64,000 nt of DNA from contig NZ_JAHUWK010000006.1 in assembly GCF_019219065.1 (NCBI RefSeq), positions 124,001 through 188,000 of the forward strand, given 5' to 3'. Made by a program: the position numbers and the translations under genes. Shown here one piece after another: positions 29,185-39,188 of the stretch. Source of the stretch: Duganella sp. sic0402. Lineage in GTDB: Bacteria; Pseudomonadota; Gammaproteobacteria; Burkholderiales; Burkholderiaceae_D. The first letter of the stretch is position 1; the number at the start of each line of letters is the position of its first letter. The notes under the pieces were generated by a model. That model was not told the origin of the DNA. It did not search any database and saw only the letters and a list, made by a program, of their open reading frames with translations.

Positions 29185-30366
29185 ATGTATCGAGCTTTTC
29201 CCCGCCGCGCCGTTATTGGCGTGGCAGTGGCGCTGACGCTGGCGGCCGCCGGCGCGGCGCTGTGGCTGACGCGCAAGCCGGCCGTGGTGTATGAAACGGC
29301 GCCGCTCAAGCGCGCCAATATTGAATCGAGTGTGACCGCGATCGGCACCTTGCAGCCGCAGCGCTATGTGGATGTTGGCGCGCAGGTGTCGGGCCAGATC
29401 ACGCGTTTGCATGTGGCGCCGGGCAGCAGTGTCAAGCAGGGCGAGCTGCTGGCCGAGATCGATCCCAGCGTGCAGCAGGCAACCGTGGATGCCGGCCGCG
29501 CGGCGCTGGCCGGCTTGCGCGCGCAGCTGGCCGAACACCAGGCGCAGCACCGGCTGGCGAATCGCCAGCATGAACGGCAGCGCATGATGGCGGAAGTTGA
29601 CGCCACGTCCGGCAGCGACCAGGATATTGCGCTGGCCACGCTGGAGTCGGCGCTGGCGCGCATCGCCAACCTGAAAGCGCAGATCGACCAGACCCAGGCC
29701 AGCCTGAAAGCCGACGAGGCGCGGCTGGGCTACACCCGCATTTACGCGCCGATGGGCGGGACCGTGGTCAGCCTCGACGCACGCGAAGGGCAGACGCTGA
29801 ACGCCACGTATCAGACCCCGAATCTGCTGCGCATCGCCGATCTGGCGGCGATGACGGTGTGGACCGAGGTGTCGGAGGCGGATGTGCGCCGCGTGCGTCC
29901 TGGCATGGGTGTGTACTTCACCACGCTGGGCGGCGACCAGCGGCGCTGGAGCGGCAAGGTGCGGCAGGTGCTGCCAGCGCCGCCGGTGGCGGGCGGCGTC
30001 AGTGCCGGCACCGCGCTGGCGCCATCCAGCAGCAAGGTGATACTGTACACGGTGCTGTTTGAGGTGGATAACGCCGATGGCGAGTTGATGCCGCAGATGA
30101 CGGCGCAGGTGGTGTTTGTGACGGCGTCGGCCAGCAATGTGCTGGCGGCGCCGCTGCCGGCGCTGAAGCCGGTCACCGGCGAGGGCGCCAAGCGTGGCCA
30201 GTTCACTGCGCGCGTGATGGCCGGTGATGGCAGCGTGCAGACGCGCAATGTGACGCTGGGCGTGCGCAATCGCCTCAGCGGCGAGGTGCTGGAAGGCTTG
30301 CGCGAAGGCGAGCTGCTGGTGACCGGCGAGCAGGTGGCGGAAGGCGTCAGCAGGTTCCAGCTATGA
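29185..30366 (+). CDS. macA: MacA-type periplasmic adaptor of ABC efflux pump
   Basis: A 393-residue membrane-fusion protein linking an inner-membrane MacB transporter to an outer-membrane TolC-like channel. An N-terminal anchor ([20 protein letters not shown]) is followed by the lipoyl/barrel-sandwich half ([20 protein letters not shown]), an alpha-hairpin coiled coil (about residues 95-180), the second lipoyl half ([20 protein letters not shown]) and beta-barrel domains. AAGGAG precedes the ATG. The stop overlaps macB. No outer-membrane partner is in the window. Close functional relatives include PvdR of the pyoverdine exporter. Confidence 0.9.
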   Translation: MYRAFPRRAVIGVAVALTLAAAGAALWLTRKPAVVYETAPLKRANIESSVTAIGTLQPQRYVDVGAQVSGQITRLHVAPGSSVKQGELLAEIDPSVQQATVDAGRAALAGLRAQLAEHQAQHRLANRQHERQRMMAEVDATSGSDQDIALATLESALARIANLKAQIDQTQASLKADEARLGYTRIYAPMGGTVVSLDAREGQTLNATYQTPNLLRIADLAAMTVWTEVSEADVRRVRPGMGVYFTTLGGDQRRWSGKVRQVLPAPPVAGGVSAGTALAPSSSKVILYTVLFEVDNADGELMPQMTAQVVFVTASASNVLAAPLPALKPVTGEGAKRGQFTARVMAGDGSVQTRNVTLGVRNRLSGEVLEGLREGELLVTGEQVAEGVSRFQL

Positions 30367-32342
30367 GCGGGGCGGATGATTTCGGCGCGGGCGAGCCGCC
30401 GCTGATCGCGCTGCGCGGCATCCGCAAGCGCTATGGCGGCAATGATGGTGCACCGGCGATAGAGGTGTTGCGCGGCGTTGATCTGGAGATTCGCGCCGGC
30501 GAGTTTGTCGCCATTGTCGGTGCTTCCGGTTCCGGCAAGTCGACGCTGATGAATATGCTTGGCTGCCTGGACCGGCCCAGCGAGGGCGGCTACCGATTCG
30601 CCGGCAAGGATGTGGCGGGCATGGACGCTGACGAGCTGGCGTGGCTGCGGCGCGAGGCGTTCGGCTTTGTGTTCCAGGGCTATCACCTGATCGCCACCGA
30701 GTCGGCGCGCGAGAATGTCGAGGTGCCGGCGCTGTATGCCGGCATGCCGGCCGCAGAGCGCCACGCACGTGCAGTGATGCTGCTGGAACGCCTCGGCCTC
30801 GGTGACCGGCTGGACAACCGGCCCAGCCAGATGTCGGGCGGCCAGCAGCAGCGGGTGTCGATCGCCCGCGCGCTGATGAATGGTGGACGCATCATCCTGG
30901 CCGACGAACCGACCGGTGCGCTGGACAGCAAGAGCGGCGCCGAGGTCATGACACTATTGGGCGAGCTGGCCGACGCCGGCCACACCATCATCCTGATTAC
31001 CCATGACCGCAAAGTAGCGGCACAAGCCCGCCGCGTGATTGAAGTCAGCGACGGCCAGGTGGTGGCTGATTCCGGCGCGGACGCCCCAGCGGTGGCGCGC
31101 GGCGCGCTGCCGCCCCTGGACCTGTCGCGCGCCAAATACGACAGCGGCGCTTCGCTGTGGTCGGAGCTGGCTGACGCTGCGCGCGCCGCCTGGCGGGTAT
31201 TGTGGATCAACCGATTCCGCACCGGCCTGACCCTGCTCGGCATCGTCATCGGCGTCGCTTCGGTGATCGTCATGCTGGCCATCGGCCTTGGCACCCGCCA
31301 GCAGGTGATGGCGCAGCTGGGCGCATTCGGCTCCAACCTCTTATATATGTCGTCGCGCGGCGAAAGCTCGCGGATTCCGGGCCGCAGCATCACGCTGGGT
31401 GACCTGGAGGCGCTGGCCGACGTGCCCGGCGTCGCGCATGTGCTGCCCAACGTCACCGGCAACAAGGTTATCCGCCACGGCAACATCGACGTGCAGACCT
31501 ATGTGCGCGGCACCGGCGCGGAACTGCCGCGCATCCAGACCTGGCCAGTGGCGCGCGGCGGCTTCTTCACCGCCGAGGACGAGCACGATATGGCCACCGT
31601 GGCGGTGCTCGGCTCGCGGCTGGCGGAAAAGCTGATGCCCGACGTCGCCAACCCGGTCGGCCAGACCATCCTGATCGGCAACGTGCCGTTCCAGGTGCTC
31701 GGCGTGATGAGCGCCAAGGGCGCGCTGACCGGCGAGCAGGACCAGGACGACGTGCTGCTACTGCCGTTTTCCACCGCCGGCATCCGCGTGTTCGGCCAGC
31801 GCGAGCCGACTTACACGGTGCTGGCCGCAGCCGATGTCAGCCGCGTCGCCGAGGTGGAACAGGCGATCGACGAGGTGCTGTTCGAGCGCCACCGCATCCG
31901 TGACTACGGCATCGGCAATGCCGCCGCCGCCATCGCCGCCGAGGCGCGCACGCAGGATAATATGACCATGATGCTGAGCCTGATTGCGGCGGTGTCGCTG
32001 GTGGTGGGCGGCATCGGCGTCATGAATGTGATGCTGATGACGGTGCGCGAGCGCACCCGCGAGATCGGCATCCGCATGGCCACCGGCGCGCGCCGGCGCG
32101 ACATCCTGCGCCAGTTCCTGACCGAGGCGGTGCTGGTATCGGTGGTCGGCGGCGTGGCCGGGATTGTGGCCGGGGTGGTGCTCGCCGGCTTGCTGCTGGT
32201 GTGGGAGGTGCCGGTGATCTTCTCGCTGAGCGCCATCGCTGGCGCCTTCGGCTGCGCGGTGATCACCGGCCTGGTGTTCGGCTTCATGCCGGCCCGCAAA
32301 GCCTCCGGACTGGACCCGGTGGTGGCGCTGATGGGACAGTAG
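30363..32342 (+). CDS. macB: MacB-type ABC transporter, fused ATPase and permease
   Basis: A 659-residue MacB-family protein that drives efflux of macrolides, peptides or siderophores. The N-terminal ATPase (about 1-235) has Walker [10 protein letters not shown], signature [15 protein letters not shown], Walker [14 protein letters not shown] and H-loop ITHDRK. Then come a first membrane helix ([20 protein letters not shown]), a large periplasmic MacB domain and three C-terminal helices (FtsX domain). The ATG overlaps the macA stop. It sits behind the Fur-type operator, which hints at a siderophore-related substrate. Confidence 0.92.
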   Translation: MSGADDFGAGEPPLIALRGIRKRYGGNDGAPAIEVLRGVDLEIRAGEFVAIVGASGSGKSTLMNMLGCLDRPSEGGYRFAGKDVAGMDADELAWLRREAFGFVFQGYHLIATESARENVEVPALYAGMPAAERHARAVMLLERLGLGDRLDNRPSQMSGGQQQRVSIARALMNGGRIILADEPTGALDSKSGAEVMTLLGELADAGHTIILITHDRKVAAQARRVIEVSDGQVVADSGADAPAVARGALPPLDLSRAKYDSGASLWSELADAARAAWRVLWINRFRTGLTLLGIVIGVASVIVMLAIGLGTRQQVMAQLGAFGSNLLYMSSRGESSRIPGRSITLGDLEALADVPGVAHVLPNVTGNKVIRHGNIDVQTYVRGTGAELPRIQTWPVARGGFFTAEDEHDMATVAVLGSRLAEKLMPDVANPVGQTILIGNVPFQVLGVMSAKGALTGEQDQDDVLLLPFSTAGIRVFGQREPTYTVLAAADVSRVAEVEQAIDEVLFERHRIRDYGIGNAAAAIAAEARTQDNMTMMLSLIAAVSLVVGGIGVMNVMLMTVRERTREIGIRMATGARRRDILRQFLTEAVLVSVVGGVAGIVAGVVLAGLLLVWEVPVIFSLSAIAGAFGCAVITGLVFGFMPARKASGLDPVVALMGQ

Positions 32343-32409
32343 GCAATTGCGGCCGGGCTTGATACTATCTCTCCACAATCGCGGTATCACTTGGATCGAG
32401 GAGAGACGG

Positions 32410-33384
32410 ATGAAGCTGAAAGCACTGTGCGGTACGCTGGCCCTGATAGGCTTGTTTAACGTTGGCGCCGCCCAGGCGCAGGAAGTGGTCCGGCTTGGTA
32501 ACCTGAAGTTTGCCCACTACGGCGCCGTCTCTTATATCAAGGAGATCGCCCCCAAGTGCGGCATCAAGGTCGAGGAGCGGGTGTTCGCCAAAGGCCTGGA
32601 TGTGATGCAGGCGATCATCGCCGGCGAGCTCGATGTCGGCACCACCGCTTCCGAGGCGGCGATTTCCGGCCGGGCCGGCGGTGCGCCGATTTATGTGGTG
32701 GCCGGCTTCGCCAAGGGCGGCGCGCAGCTGGTCAGCCGCGCCGACCTGAAGCTGAAAACCGTCAAGGATCTGAAGGGCAAGAAGGTCGGCGTGACGCGCG
32801 GCGGCATCCAGGAGGTGCTGTTGCTGGCCGAGCTGCAGCAGAACGGCCTGACCGTTTCAGACCAGCCGGGCAAGGATGTGCAGCTAGTATTGCTGGCCTA
32901 TGCCGACTTGAATCAGGCGCTGCTCGGCAAGCAGATCGACGCGATGATGCAGTCCGAGCCGCAGTCCTCGCAGGCGATCAACAAGGGCTTTGGCACCGAG
33001 ATCCTGAAACCTTACGACACGCCGATCGGCGAACCGGTGCGCACCATGGTGATGACCGAGAAGTTCTATAAAGAGAAGCGGCCGCTGGCCGAGAAGTTCA
33101 TGAACTGCTTCGTGCAGTCGACCAAGCTGTTCATCGAGAACAAGGCGGTGGCCGAGAAGTATGTGCGCGAGGTGGTGTTCAAGAACCAGATCACCAAGGA
33201 TGACTTCGACGACGCCATCGGCAATTCGCCCTACAGCTACGACATCACGCCCGAGCACATCCAGATCACCACCGATGTCATGGTCAAGACCGGTGTCGGC
33301 CGCATGAGCAAGCCGCCGCTGGCCAAGGACTGGGTCAAGACCGACCTGCTGGAAGCAGCCAAGAAAAACCTGGGCGTCAAATAA
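32410..33384 (+). CDS. ABC transporter substrate-binding protein (nitrate/sulfonate/taurine type)
   Basis: A 324-residue periplasmic binding protein of the NMT1/SsuA-like group. The signal peptide (MKLKALCGTLALIGLFNVGA ending AQA) precedes VVRLGNLKFAHYGAVSYIKE and the VGTTASEAAISGRAGGAPIY core. GAGGAGAG precedes the ATG. The permease gene overlaps its stop (TAATG), and an ATPase follows, giving a complete importer. No desulfonating monooxygenase or nitrate reductase is nearby, so the substrate cannot be named. Confidence 0.88.
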   Translation: MKLKALCGTLALIGLFNVGAAQAQEVVRLGNLKFAHYGAVSYIKEIAPKCGIKVEERVFAKGLDVMQAIIAGELDVGTTASEAAISGRAGGAPIYVVAGFAKGGAQLVSRADLKLKTVKDLKGKKVGVTRGGIQEVLLLAELQQNGLTVSDQPGKDVQLVLLAYADLNQALLGKQIDAMMQSEPQSSQAINKGFGTEILKPYDTPIGEPVRTMVMTEKFYKEKRPLAEKFMNCFVQSTKLFIENKAVAEKYVREVVFKNQITKDDFDDAIGNSPYSYDITPEHIQITTDVMVKTGVGRMSKPPLAKDWVKTDLLEAAKKNLGVK

Positions 33385-34214
33385 TGGCGGCCGCTGCTTC
33401 ATCATCGTGGCGGCAGATCGGCGTCGGGCTGGTGCTGCCGGCATTGGTGGTGGCGCTGTGGCAGACGGTGGCGGTGATGGGCTGGGTCAATCCGCAGGTG
33501 CTGCCGTCGCCGCTGGCGGTCGCGGAGAAGTGGGTGGCTTACCTGCTGCCGCTGATGCCTTACGATCCGGCAGCTGGCAGCTGGCTGCACTGGGCAGTGT
33601 CCGGCGAGCTGATGACCGATTCCATCAGCAGCTTGTACCGGGTGGTGGTCGGCTTCCTGATCGGCGGCGGGCTGGCCTTGCCGCTCGGGCTGGCGATGGG
33701 CATGAGCAGCCGCGTCTACGACTGGTTCAATGTGCTGGTGCAGATGGTGCGGCCGATTCCGCCGATCGCTTATATCCCGCTGTCGATGCTGTGGTTCGGC
33801 CTGGGCAATCCGCCGGCGGTGTTTTTGATCGCCCTGGGCGCCTTCTTCCCGGTGCTGATGAATACCATCGCCGGGGTGCGCCAGGTGGACGGTATTTATA
33901 TCCGCGCGGCGCGCAATCTGGGCGCGTCCGGGCTGACCATGTTTAGCCGCGTGATTTTGCCGGCGGCAGTGCCGTACATCCTGTCCGGCGTGCGGATCGG
34001 CATCGGCACCGCCTTCATCGTGGTGATCGTGGCCGAGATGGTGGCGGTGAACAACGGCCTCGGCTTCCGCATCCTGGAGGCGCGCGAGTACTTCTGGTCG
34101 GACAAGATCATCGCCGGCATGATCAGCATCGGCCTGATCGGGCTGGCGATCGACGTCGGCATGAACAAGCTGAATAACTATCTGCTGCGCTGGCACCGCG
34201 GACTGGAGAACTGA
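33384..34214 (+). CDS. ABC transporter permease (SsuC/TauC type)
   Basis: A 276-residue inner-membrane permease with about six helices. The cytoplasmic EAA loop (GIYIRAARNLGASGLTMFSR then VILPAAVPYILSG) contacts the ATPase. The opening IGVGLVLPALVVALWQTVAV and the PPIAYIPLSMLWFGLGNPPA block are typical of the SsuC/TauC/NrtB family. It is coupled to the binding protein before it and the ATPase after it by one-base overlaps. Confidence 0.92.
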   Translation: MAAAASSSWRQIGVGLVLPALVVALWQTVAVMGWVNPQVLPSPLAVAEKWVAYLLPLMPYDPAAGSWLHWAVSGELMTDSISSLYRVVVGFLIGGGLALPLGLAMGMSSRVYDWFNVLVQMVRPIPPIAYIPLSMLWFGLGNPPAVFLIALGAFFPVLMNTIAGVRQVDGIYIRAARNLGASGLTMFSRVILPAAVPYILSGVRIGIGTAFIVVIVAEMVAVNNGLGFRILEAREYFWSDKIIAGMISIGLIGLAIDVGMNKLNNYLLRWHRGLEN

Positions 34215-35005
34215 TGACGCACATCCTGGTTTCGCAAGTCAACAAGGTGTTCCAGACCGCCGAGAAGGAGGTGGTGGCGCTGCAGGACATCAACCTGGAG
34301 ATCCCGCAAGGGCAGTTTGTCTGCCTGCTGGGACCATCCGGCTGCGGCAAGTCGACCTTGCTGAACGCGCTGGCCGGCTTTGCGCCGCCGACTTCCGGCA
34401 GCATCAGCGTCGATGGCAAGCTGGTGGCGGCGCCAGGTCCGGAGCGCGGCATGGTGTTTCAGGAATACGCGCTGTTCCCGTGGATGACGGTGGCCGAGAA
34501 TGTCGCCTTCGGCCTGCAGATCAAGGGCCAGCCCAAGGCGCAGATCGCGGCCACGGTGGAGCGGCTGCTGAATATGCTGTCCTTGCAGGATTTCCGCAAC
34601 CGCTATCCGAAGGACCTGTCGGGCGGCATGCGCCAGCGGGTGGCGATCGCCCGCGTGCTGGCGCTGGATTCGCCGATCATGCTGATGGACGAGCCGTTCG
34701 GTGCGCTGGACGCGCTGACCCGGCGCAATCTGCAGGATGAGCTGCTGCGCATCTGGGCTGAGCTGAAAAAGACCATTATCTTCGTCACCCACTCGATCGA
34801 GGAGGCGATTTACCTGGCCGACCGCATCGTGGTGATGACTTACCGCCCCGGCACGGTCAAGCGCGACATCCTGGTTGAATTGCCACGGCTGCGCGATCCG
34901 GCCGCCGCCGAGTTCAATGCGCTGAAGCGTGAATTGGGCCAGTTGGTGATGGAAGAACAGCAACGTCATCATCATGATGAGCTGCGCATGGCAGCCGTGG
35001 ACTGA
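34214..35005 (+). CDS. ABC transporter ATP-binding protein (SsuB/TauB type)
   Basis: A 263-residue ATPase energising the import system. It holds Walker A GPSGCGKST, the Q-loop MVFQEYALFPWMTV, signature LSGGMRQRVAIARVL, Walker B IMLMDEPFGALDALTR and H-loop IIFVTHSIEEAIYLADRIVV. The TGATG overlap with the permease gene completes a three-gene operon. A His-rich stretch (QRHHHDEL) near the C-terminus is an oddity. Confidence 0.94.
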   Translation: MTHILVSQVNKVFQTAEKEVVALQDINLEIPQGQFVCLLGPSGCGKSTLLNALAGFAPPTSGSISVDGKLVAAPGPERGMVFQEYALFPWMTVAENVAFGLQIKGQPKAQIAATVERLLNMLSLQDFRNRYPKDLSGGMRQRVAIARVLALDSPIMLMDEPFGALDALTRRNLQDELLRIWAELKKTIIFVTHSIEEAIYLADRIVVMTYRPGTVKRDILVELPRLRDPAAAEFNALKRELGQLVMEEQQRHHHDELRMAAVD

Positions 35006-35026
35006 GCGATGGTGTAAACTGAGCGA

Positions 35027-35830
35027 ATGCAGATCTATTCTTTTATTGCAGCCATCGCGCTGTATATAGTGTGCGCCGCCCTGCCATCGCGCCGTGGCGG
35101 ACTGATTTCGGCCGTCACGCTGGCCGCCTGGCTGTTGCACGGACTGGGCTTGTGGGTGGAGATTGCCGGCGCGGGTGAGCTGCGCTTCGGCTTTGCCGCC
35201 ATGCTGTCATCGGCGCTGTGGGTGTCGGTCGCCGCCTATTGGATAGAAAACCAGAACTTCAGCCTGGACGGCCTGCGCCGCCTGGTGATGCCGAGTGCCG
35301 CGCTGGCAGCCGCGCTGCAACTGGTTTTCCCCGGCAACCTGGTGCCGCTGGGAGGCAAGTCACCCTTGTTCGGCTGGCATATCGCCATCGCCACCATGGC
35401 CTACAGCACGCTGACGCTGGCCGCTTTCCATGCCGTGCTGATGGCCTTGCAGGAATCGCGGCTGCACGCGCGCAGCGATCAGAAATCTTTCCTGTCGGGT
35501 GCGCTGGACCAGCTGCCGGCGCTGCTGACCATGGAAAAGCTGCTGTTCCGGATGATAGGCTTTGGCTTCACCTTGCTGAGCCTGACCGTGTTGTCGGGCA
35601 TTGTGTTTTCGGAACAGCTATTCGGCCAGGCGCTAAAATGGGACCATAAGTCGGCGTTTACCTTGCTATCGTGGCTGCTGTTTGCCGCGCTGCTGGCGGG
35701 CCGCCGCTTCCGTGGCTGGCGCGGCAAGACCGCGCTGAGCTTCACGCTGGCCGGCTTCGCGACGCTGGCGCTGGCCTATGTCGGCAGCCGTTTTGTGTTT
35801 GAAGTGGTGTTACATAAGGGTTGGGCATGA
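35027..35830 (+). CDS. ypjD: Cytochrome c assembly (CcsA/YpjD-like) membrane protein
   Basis: A 267-residue integral membrane protein of the heme-handling CcsA/CcmC superfamily, subgroup YpjD. It has about eight hydrophobic segments and the conserved motif FGQALKWDHKSAFTLLSWLL, which carries the family's W-DxK-S-T/F-L-W signature. Its exact role, heme handling versus a structural one, is not settled for YpjD. In many proteobacteria ypjD lies next to ffh; here 8 kb separates them. It overlaps the following gene by ATGA. Confidence 0.9.
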   Translation: MQIYSFIAAIALYIVCAALPSRRGGLISAVTLAAWLLHGLGLWVEIAGAGELRFGFAAMLSSALWVSVAAYWIENQNFSLDGLRRLVMPSAALAAALQLVFPGNLVPLGGKSPLFGWHIAIATMAYSTLTLAAFHAVLMALQESRLHARSDQKSFLSGALDQLPALLTMEKLLFRMIGFGFTLLSLTVLSGIVFSEQLFGQALKWDHKSAFTLLSWLLFAALLAGRRFRGWRGKTALSFTLAGFATLALAYVGSRFVFEVVLHKGWA

Positions 35831-36126
35831 CCAAGTTTTTAATGTGGCTGGCATTGGCCGCGCTGATTATCTTTGCTATCCGCAGCAAGATCCGCCAGGC
35901 GCAAAAGCGTTACCAGGACCAGTTCCGCCAGCAACAGCAGGCGGCGCAGCCGCAGCCGCAGCCGCAGCAGACCTATAAAGCGCGCGCCGCCGCGCAGGCC
36001 GCCAATGACGCCGAAGTGATGCTGCAATGCGCGCATTGCGGCGTGTTCTATCCGTCCTCCGAGACGGTGCAGGCCAACGGCCGTGACTATTGCAGCGCGG
36101 CCCACGCCGCTCTGCCGTCCGCCTAA
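35827..36126 (+). CDS. PP0621-family small membrane protein with zinc-ribbon motif
   Basis: A 99-residue protein. An N-terminal membrane helix (FLMWLALAALIIFAIRSKIR) is followed by a Gln/Ala/Pro-rich spacer (about 30-50) and the conserved ending LQCAHCGVFYPSSETVQANG then RDYCSAAH. The CxxC...C..H set is likely a small metal site. This matches the PP0621 family, which sits with ypjD and pilS in other betaproteobacteria. Function unknown. ATG overlaps the ypjD stop. Confidence 0.85.
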   Translation: MTKFLMWLALAALIIFAIRSKIRQAQKRYQDQFRQQQQAAQPQPQPQQTYKARAAAQAANDAEVMLQCAHCGVFYPSSETVQANGRDYCSAAHAALPSA

Positions 36127-36141
36127 CGCTCACCGCGCGTC

Positions 36142-37821
36142 ATGATCGCGCGCCTGCAAGCCCTGACGGCCGAATCGCGCGCAACCTTCTGGCGTTCATT
36201 GCAGACGCTGGGCGCCACCCGCGTGGTGATCGCGCTGGTGCTGCTGGTCTACCTGAGCTTCGGCAACCGCAGCCTGCATGCGCTCGGCCATGATCTGTAC
36301 CTGCAAATCTGCCTGCTCTACCTGGCGCTGGCGATCGGTTTCGCGCTGACGGCGGTGTACCTGCAGCGCCATTTCGTGCTGCAACTGTTGTCGCAGATCG
36401 CCTGCGACCTGGCGATCATCTCGATGCTTTATTTGGCCGGCGGCGGCATGCGCAGTGGGCTGGCGATACTCTATCTGTTCCCGCTGGCTGGCCTGGCGAT
36501 CCTGGCGCCGCTGGTGGTGGCGCTGTTCTGCGCCTCGCTGGTGACGCTATTCCTGCTGGGTGACAGCACCTGGCAAATCTTCCTGACCGACAGCGACCGC
36601 GATGTCATGCAGGCTGGCCTGTACGGCGCCGCCTTCCTGGCCGCCGTGCTGGTGGTGAACCGCATGGCCGCCAAGCTGATCGGCCAGGAGGAACTGGCCA
36701 GCCAGCGCGGCATCGAAATCAATGTGCAGCAGGCGGTCAACCGGCTGGTGATGGCGAATATCGGCGACGGCATCCTGGTGGTCGATCCGCAGGGGCAGGT
36801 ATATGCCGGCAATCCGGCGGCGCAGCAGATGCTGGGCCTGGTGGGACTGGAGATGAAGTTCCGGCTGTCGGCGGCGGTGACGCTGGCGCCGCTGGCCCAG
36901 GCGTATGCCGAGTGGCGCGCCGATCCCGGCTGCTCGACCGCCGTGCTGACCATCAAGCCGTTCAATGATGCCGCGCTGGAAGGCGTGACCGCCGCCTGGA
37001 GTGCGCGGCGCGAGCTGAGTGCGCACCTGAAAGTACGCTTCGCCGCCGCCGACATGGCAGGCTCTGGCCTGGGCGCGGAGCGCAGCGTGATTTTCCTGCA
37101 AGACGTGACCGGCATCGAAAACCAGGCGCAGCAGCTGAAGCTGGCGTCGATGGGGCGGCTGACCGCCAGCATCGCGCACGAGGTGCGCAATCCGCTGGCG
37201 GCCATCGGCCACGCCACCGCGCTGCTGGCGGAGGAGGTCACGGCGCCGGGGCAGCAGCGGCTGCTGAATATCGTTGGCGACAATGTGGCGCGGGTCAACC
37301 GCATGGTCGAGGACATCCTGCAACTGTCGCGCAAGGTACAGGCGCATAGCGAGCCGCTGGCGCTGGCTGGCTTCCTGGCCGAATTGCGCACGGAATTCAT
37401 CGAGACGCACAGCCTGGCGGCGGACATAGTCGGCATCGCCGTGCCGCCCGGCGCCGAAGTGCGCTTTGATGCGCTGCACCTGCGCGAAGTGCTGCTCAAC
37501 CTGCTCAGCAACGCGGTGCGCTATGCCAGCGGCAAGCCGGATTCGATCCGCCTGTATGTGGTGCGCGACACGGCGCAGCGGCTGGAACTGCATGTGCAGG
37601 ACGACGGTCCCGGTATCACGCCCGAGGTACGCGCCCATTTGTTTGAACCGTTTTATACCACCTCCAGCAAAGGCACCGGCCTGGGGCTGTATCTGGCGCG
37701 GGAATTGTGCTTGAATAACGAAGCGCGGCTGGATTATGAGTATCGTTTCAATAGTGAGGCCGACGCGCATGGCAGCCCGTCGCTGAGCGGGCGATTCGTC
37801 ATCACCTTAAAGGCCGCCTGA
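36142..37821 (+). CDS. pilS: Sensor histidine kinase PilS
   Basis: A 559-residue membrane kinase of the PilS/PilR system, which controls type IV pilin transcription with sigma-54. Six hydrophobic segments fill about residues 25-180. A PAS region follows (NIGDGILVVDPQGQVYAGNP). The kinase core has His346 in ASIAHEVRNPLAAIGHA, NLLSNAVRYASGK, DDGPGITPEVRAHLFEPFYT and GTGLGLYLARELC. It starts 15 bases after the PP0621 gene, and its stop overlaps the pilR start (TGATG). The pilS name rests on architecture and the pilR neighbour. Confidence 0.9.
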   Translation: MIARLQALTAESRATFWRSLQTLGATRVVIALVLLVYLSFGNRSLHALGHDLYLQICLLYLALAIGFALTAVYLQRHFVLQLLSQIACDLAIISMLYLAGGGMRSGLAILYLFPLAGLAILAPLVVALFCASLVTLFLLGDSTWQIFLTDSDRDVMQAGLYGAAFLAAVLVVNRMAAKLIGQEELASQRGIEINVQQAVNRLVMANIGDGILVVDPQGQVYAGNPAAQQMLGLVGLEMKFRLSAAVTLAPLAQAYAEWRADPGCSTAVLTIKPFNDAALEGVTAAWSARRELSAHLKVRFAAADMAGSGLGAERSVIFLQDVTGIENQAQQLKLASMGRLTASIAHEVRNPLAAIGHATALLAEEVTAPGQQRLLNIVGDNVARVNRMVEDILQLSRKVQAHSEPLALAGFLAELRTEFIETHSLAADIVGIAVPPGAEVRFDALHLREVLLNLLSNAVRYASGKPDSIRLYVVRDTAQRLELHVQDDGPGITPEVRAHLFEPFYTTSSKGTGLGLYLARELCLNNEARLDYEYRFNSEADAHGSPSLSGRFVITLKAA

Positions 37822-39188
37822 TGAATACTCGTTCCCCGCGCGTTCTGGTCGTCGACGATGAGGCAGATCTGCGCGAGTTGCTGGAGCTGACGCTGGTGAA
37901 AATGGGACTGGACGTTGACAGCGCCGCCACCTTGGCCGAGGCGCGCGCGTTGCTGGCCGGCGTCGAATACCAGCTGGTGCTGACCGATATGCGCCTGCCG
38001 GACGGCCTCGGGCTGGAACTGGTGCGCGAGGTGACGGCCGCCTGCCGCAACACGCCGGTGGCGGTGGTGACCGCCTTCGGCAGCGCCGACAACGCGGTGG
38101 TTGCGCTGAAAGCCGGTGCCTTCGATTACATCTCCAAGCCGGTGGGACTGGACCAGCTGCGGCTGCTGGTGCAGTCGGCGCTGCGCCTGAATGCCGCGCC
38201 GGGGCCGCTCGCTACCACCCCAGCGCCCAGTGGGCTGCGCGGCGAGTCGGCGGTGATGCAGGGCTTGCGTGCGCAGATCGCCCGGCTGGCGCGCTCGATG
38301 GCGCCGATCGCCATCAACGGCGAATCCGGCAGCGGCAAGGAACTGGCTGCCCGCGAGATCCACACGCAAAGCTCGCGCGCTGCCAAGCCCTTCATCGCCG
38401 TCAATTGCGGCGCGATTCCGGAAGCGCTGATGGAGGCAGAATTCTTCGGCTATCGCAAAGGCGCGTTCACCGGCGCGGCCGATGATCGCGACGGTTTCTT
38501 CCAGGCGGCCAACGGCGGCACGCTGATGCTGGATGAAGTGGCCGACCTGCCGCTGGCGATGCAGGTCAAGCTGCTGCGCGCGATCCAGGAACGGCGCGTA
38601 CGCAAGCTGGGTGCCACCAGCGAGGAGCCAGTCGACGTGCGTATTATTAGTGCGACCCATAAAAACCTGGCGCAGTGTGTGGAGCAGGGCGGCTTTCGCC
38701 AGGACTTGTTTTATCGCCTGAACGTGATTGAGCTGCAGGTGCCGCCGCTGCGCGAACGGCTGGACGACTTGCCGCTGCTGATCGACGCCATCCTCGAACG
38801 GCTAGGCACGGCGGAGCACAAGGCGGCGCTGGGCAGCGGCGTGCTGGAGGCGCTGCGCGGCTACGCTTTCCCTGGCAATGTGCGCGAGCTGGAAAACATC
38901 CTGGAACGGGCGCTGGCTTTTGCCAACGGCGGCGTGATCCAGGTTGATGACTTGTCGCTGAAGGGCGCACGAGCCGCTGCGGCGCTGCCGACAGCGGCGG
39001 TGCCGGAGGCTGGCGCGTTGCCCAGCAGCCTGCCGGAATACCTGAACCAGGTGGAGCGCGATATCATCCTGCGCGCGCTGGCACAAACCCAGTTCAACCG
39101 CACGCAAGCGGCGCAGCTGCTGGGGATCAGCTTCCGCCAGCTGCGTTACCAGATGCAGAAGCTGAATATCCAGGAGCCTGAAGCTTGA
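37821..39188 (+). CDS. pilR: Sigma-54 response regulator PilR
   Basis: A 455-residue NtrC-type activator. The receiver domain has Asp56 (QLVLTDMRLPDG). The AAA+ domain has Walker A GESGSGKE, the sigma-54 contact loop GAFTGA in YRKGAFTGAADDRDGF, Walker B GGTLMLDEVADLPL, and VRELENILERALAFANGG. A Fis-type helix-turn-helix ends the protein (NRTQAAQLLGISFRQLRYQM). All key motifs are intact. It is coupled to pilS and to ampD by overlaps. Confidence 0.94.
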   Translation: MNTRSPRVLVVDDEADLRELLELTLVKMGLDVDSAATLAEARALLAGVEYQLVLTDMRLPDGLGLELVREVTAACRNTPVAVVTAFGSADNAVVALKAGAFDYISKPVGLDQLRLLVQSALRLNAAPGPLATTPAPSGLRGESAVMQGLRAQIARLARSMAPIAINGESGSGKELAAREIHTQSSRAAKPFIAVNCGAIPEALMEAEFFGYRKGAFTGAADDRDGFFQAANGGTLMLDEVADLPLAMQVKLLRAIQERRVRKLGATSEEPVDVRIISATHKNLAQCVEQGGFRQDLFYRLNVIELQVPPLRERLDDLPLLIDAILERLGTAEHKAALGSGVLEALRGYAFPGNVRELENILERALAFANGGVIQVDDLSLKGARAAAALPTAAVPEAGALPSSLPEYLNQVERDIILRALAQTQFNRTQAAQLLGISFRQLRYQMQKLNIQEPEA

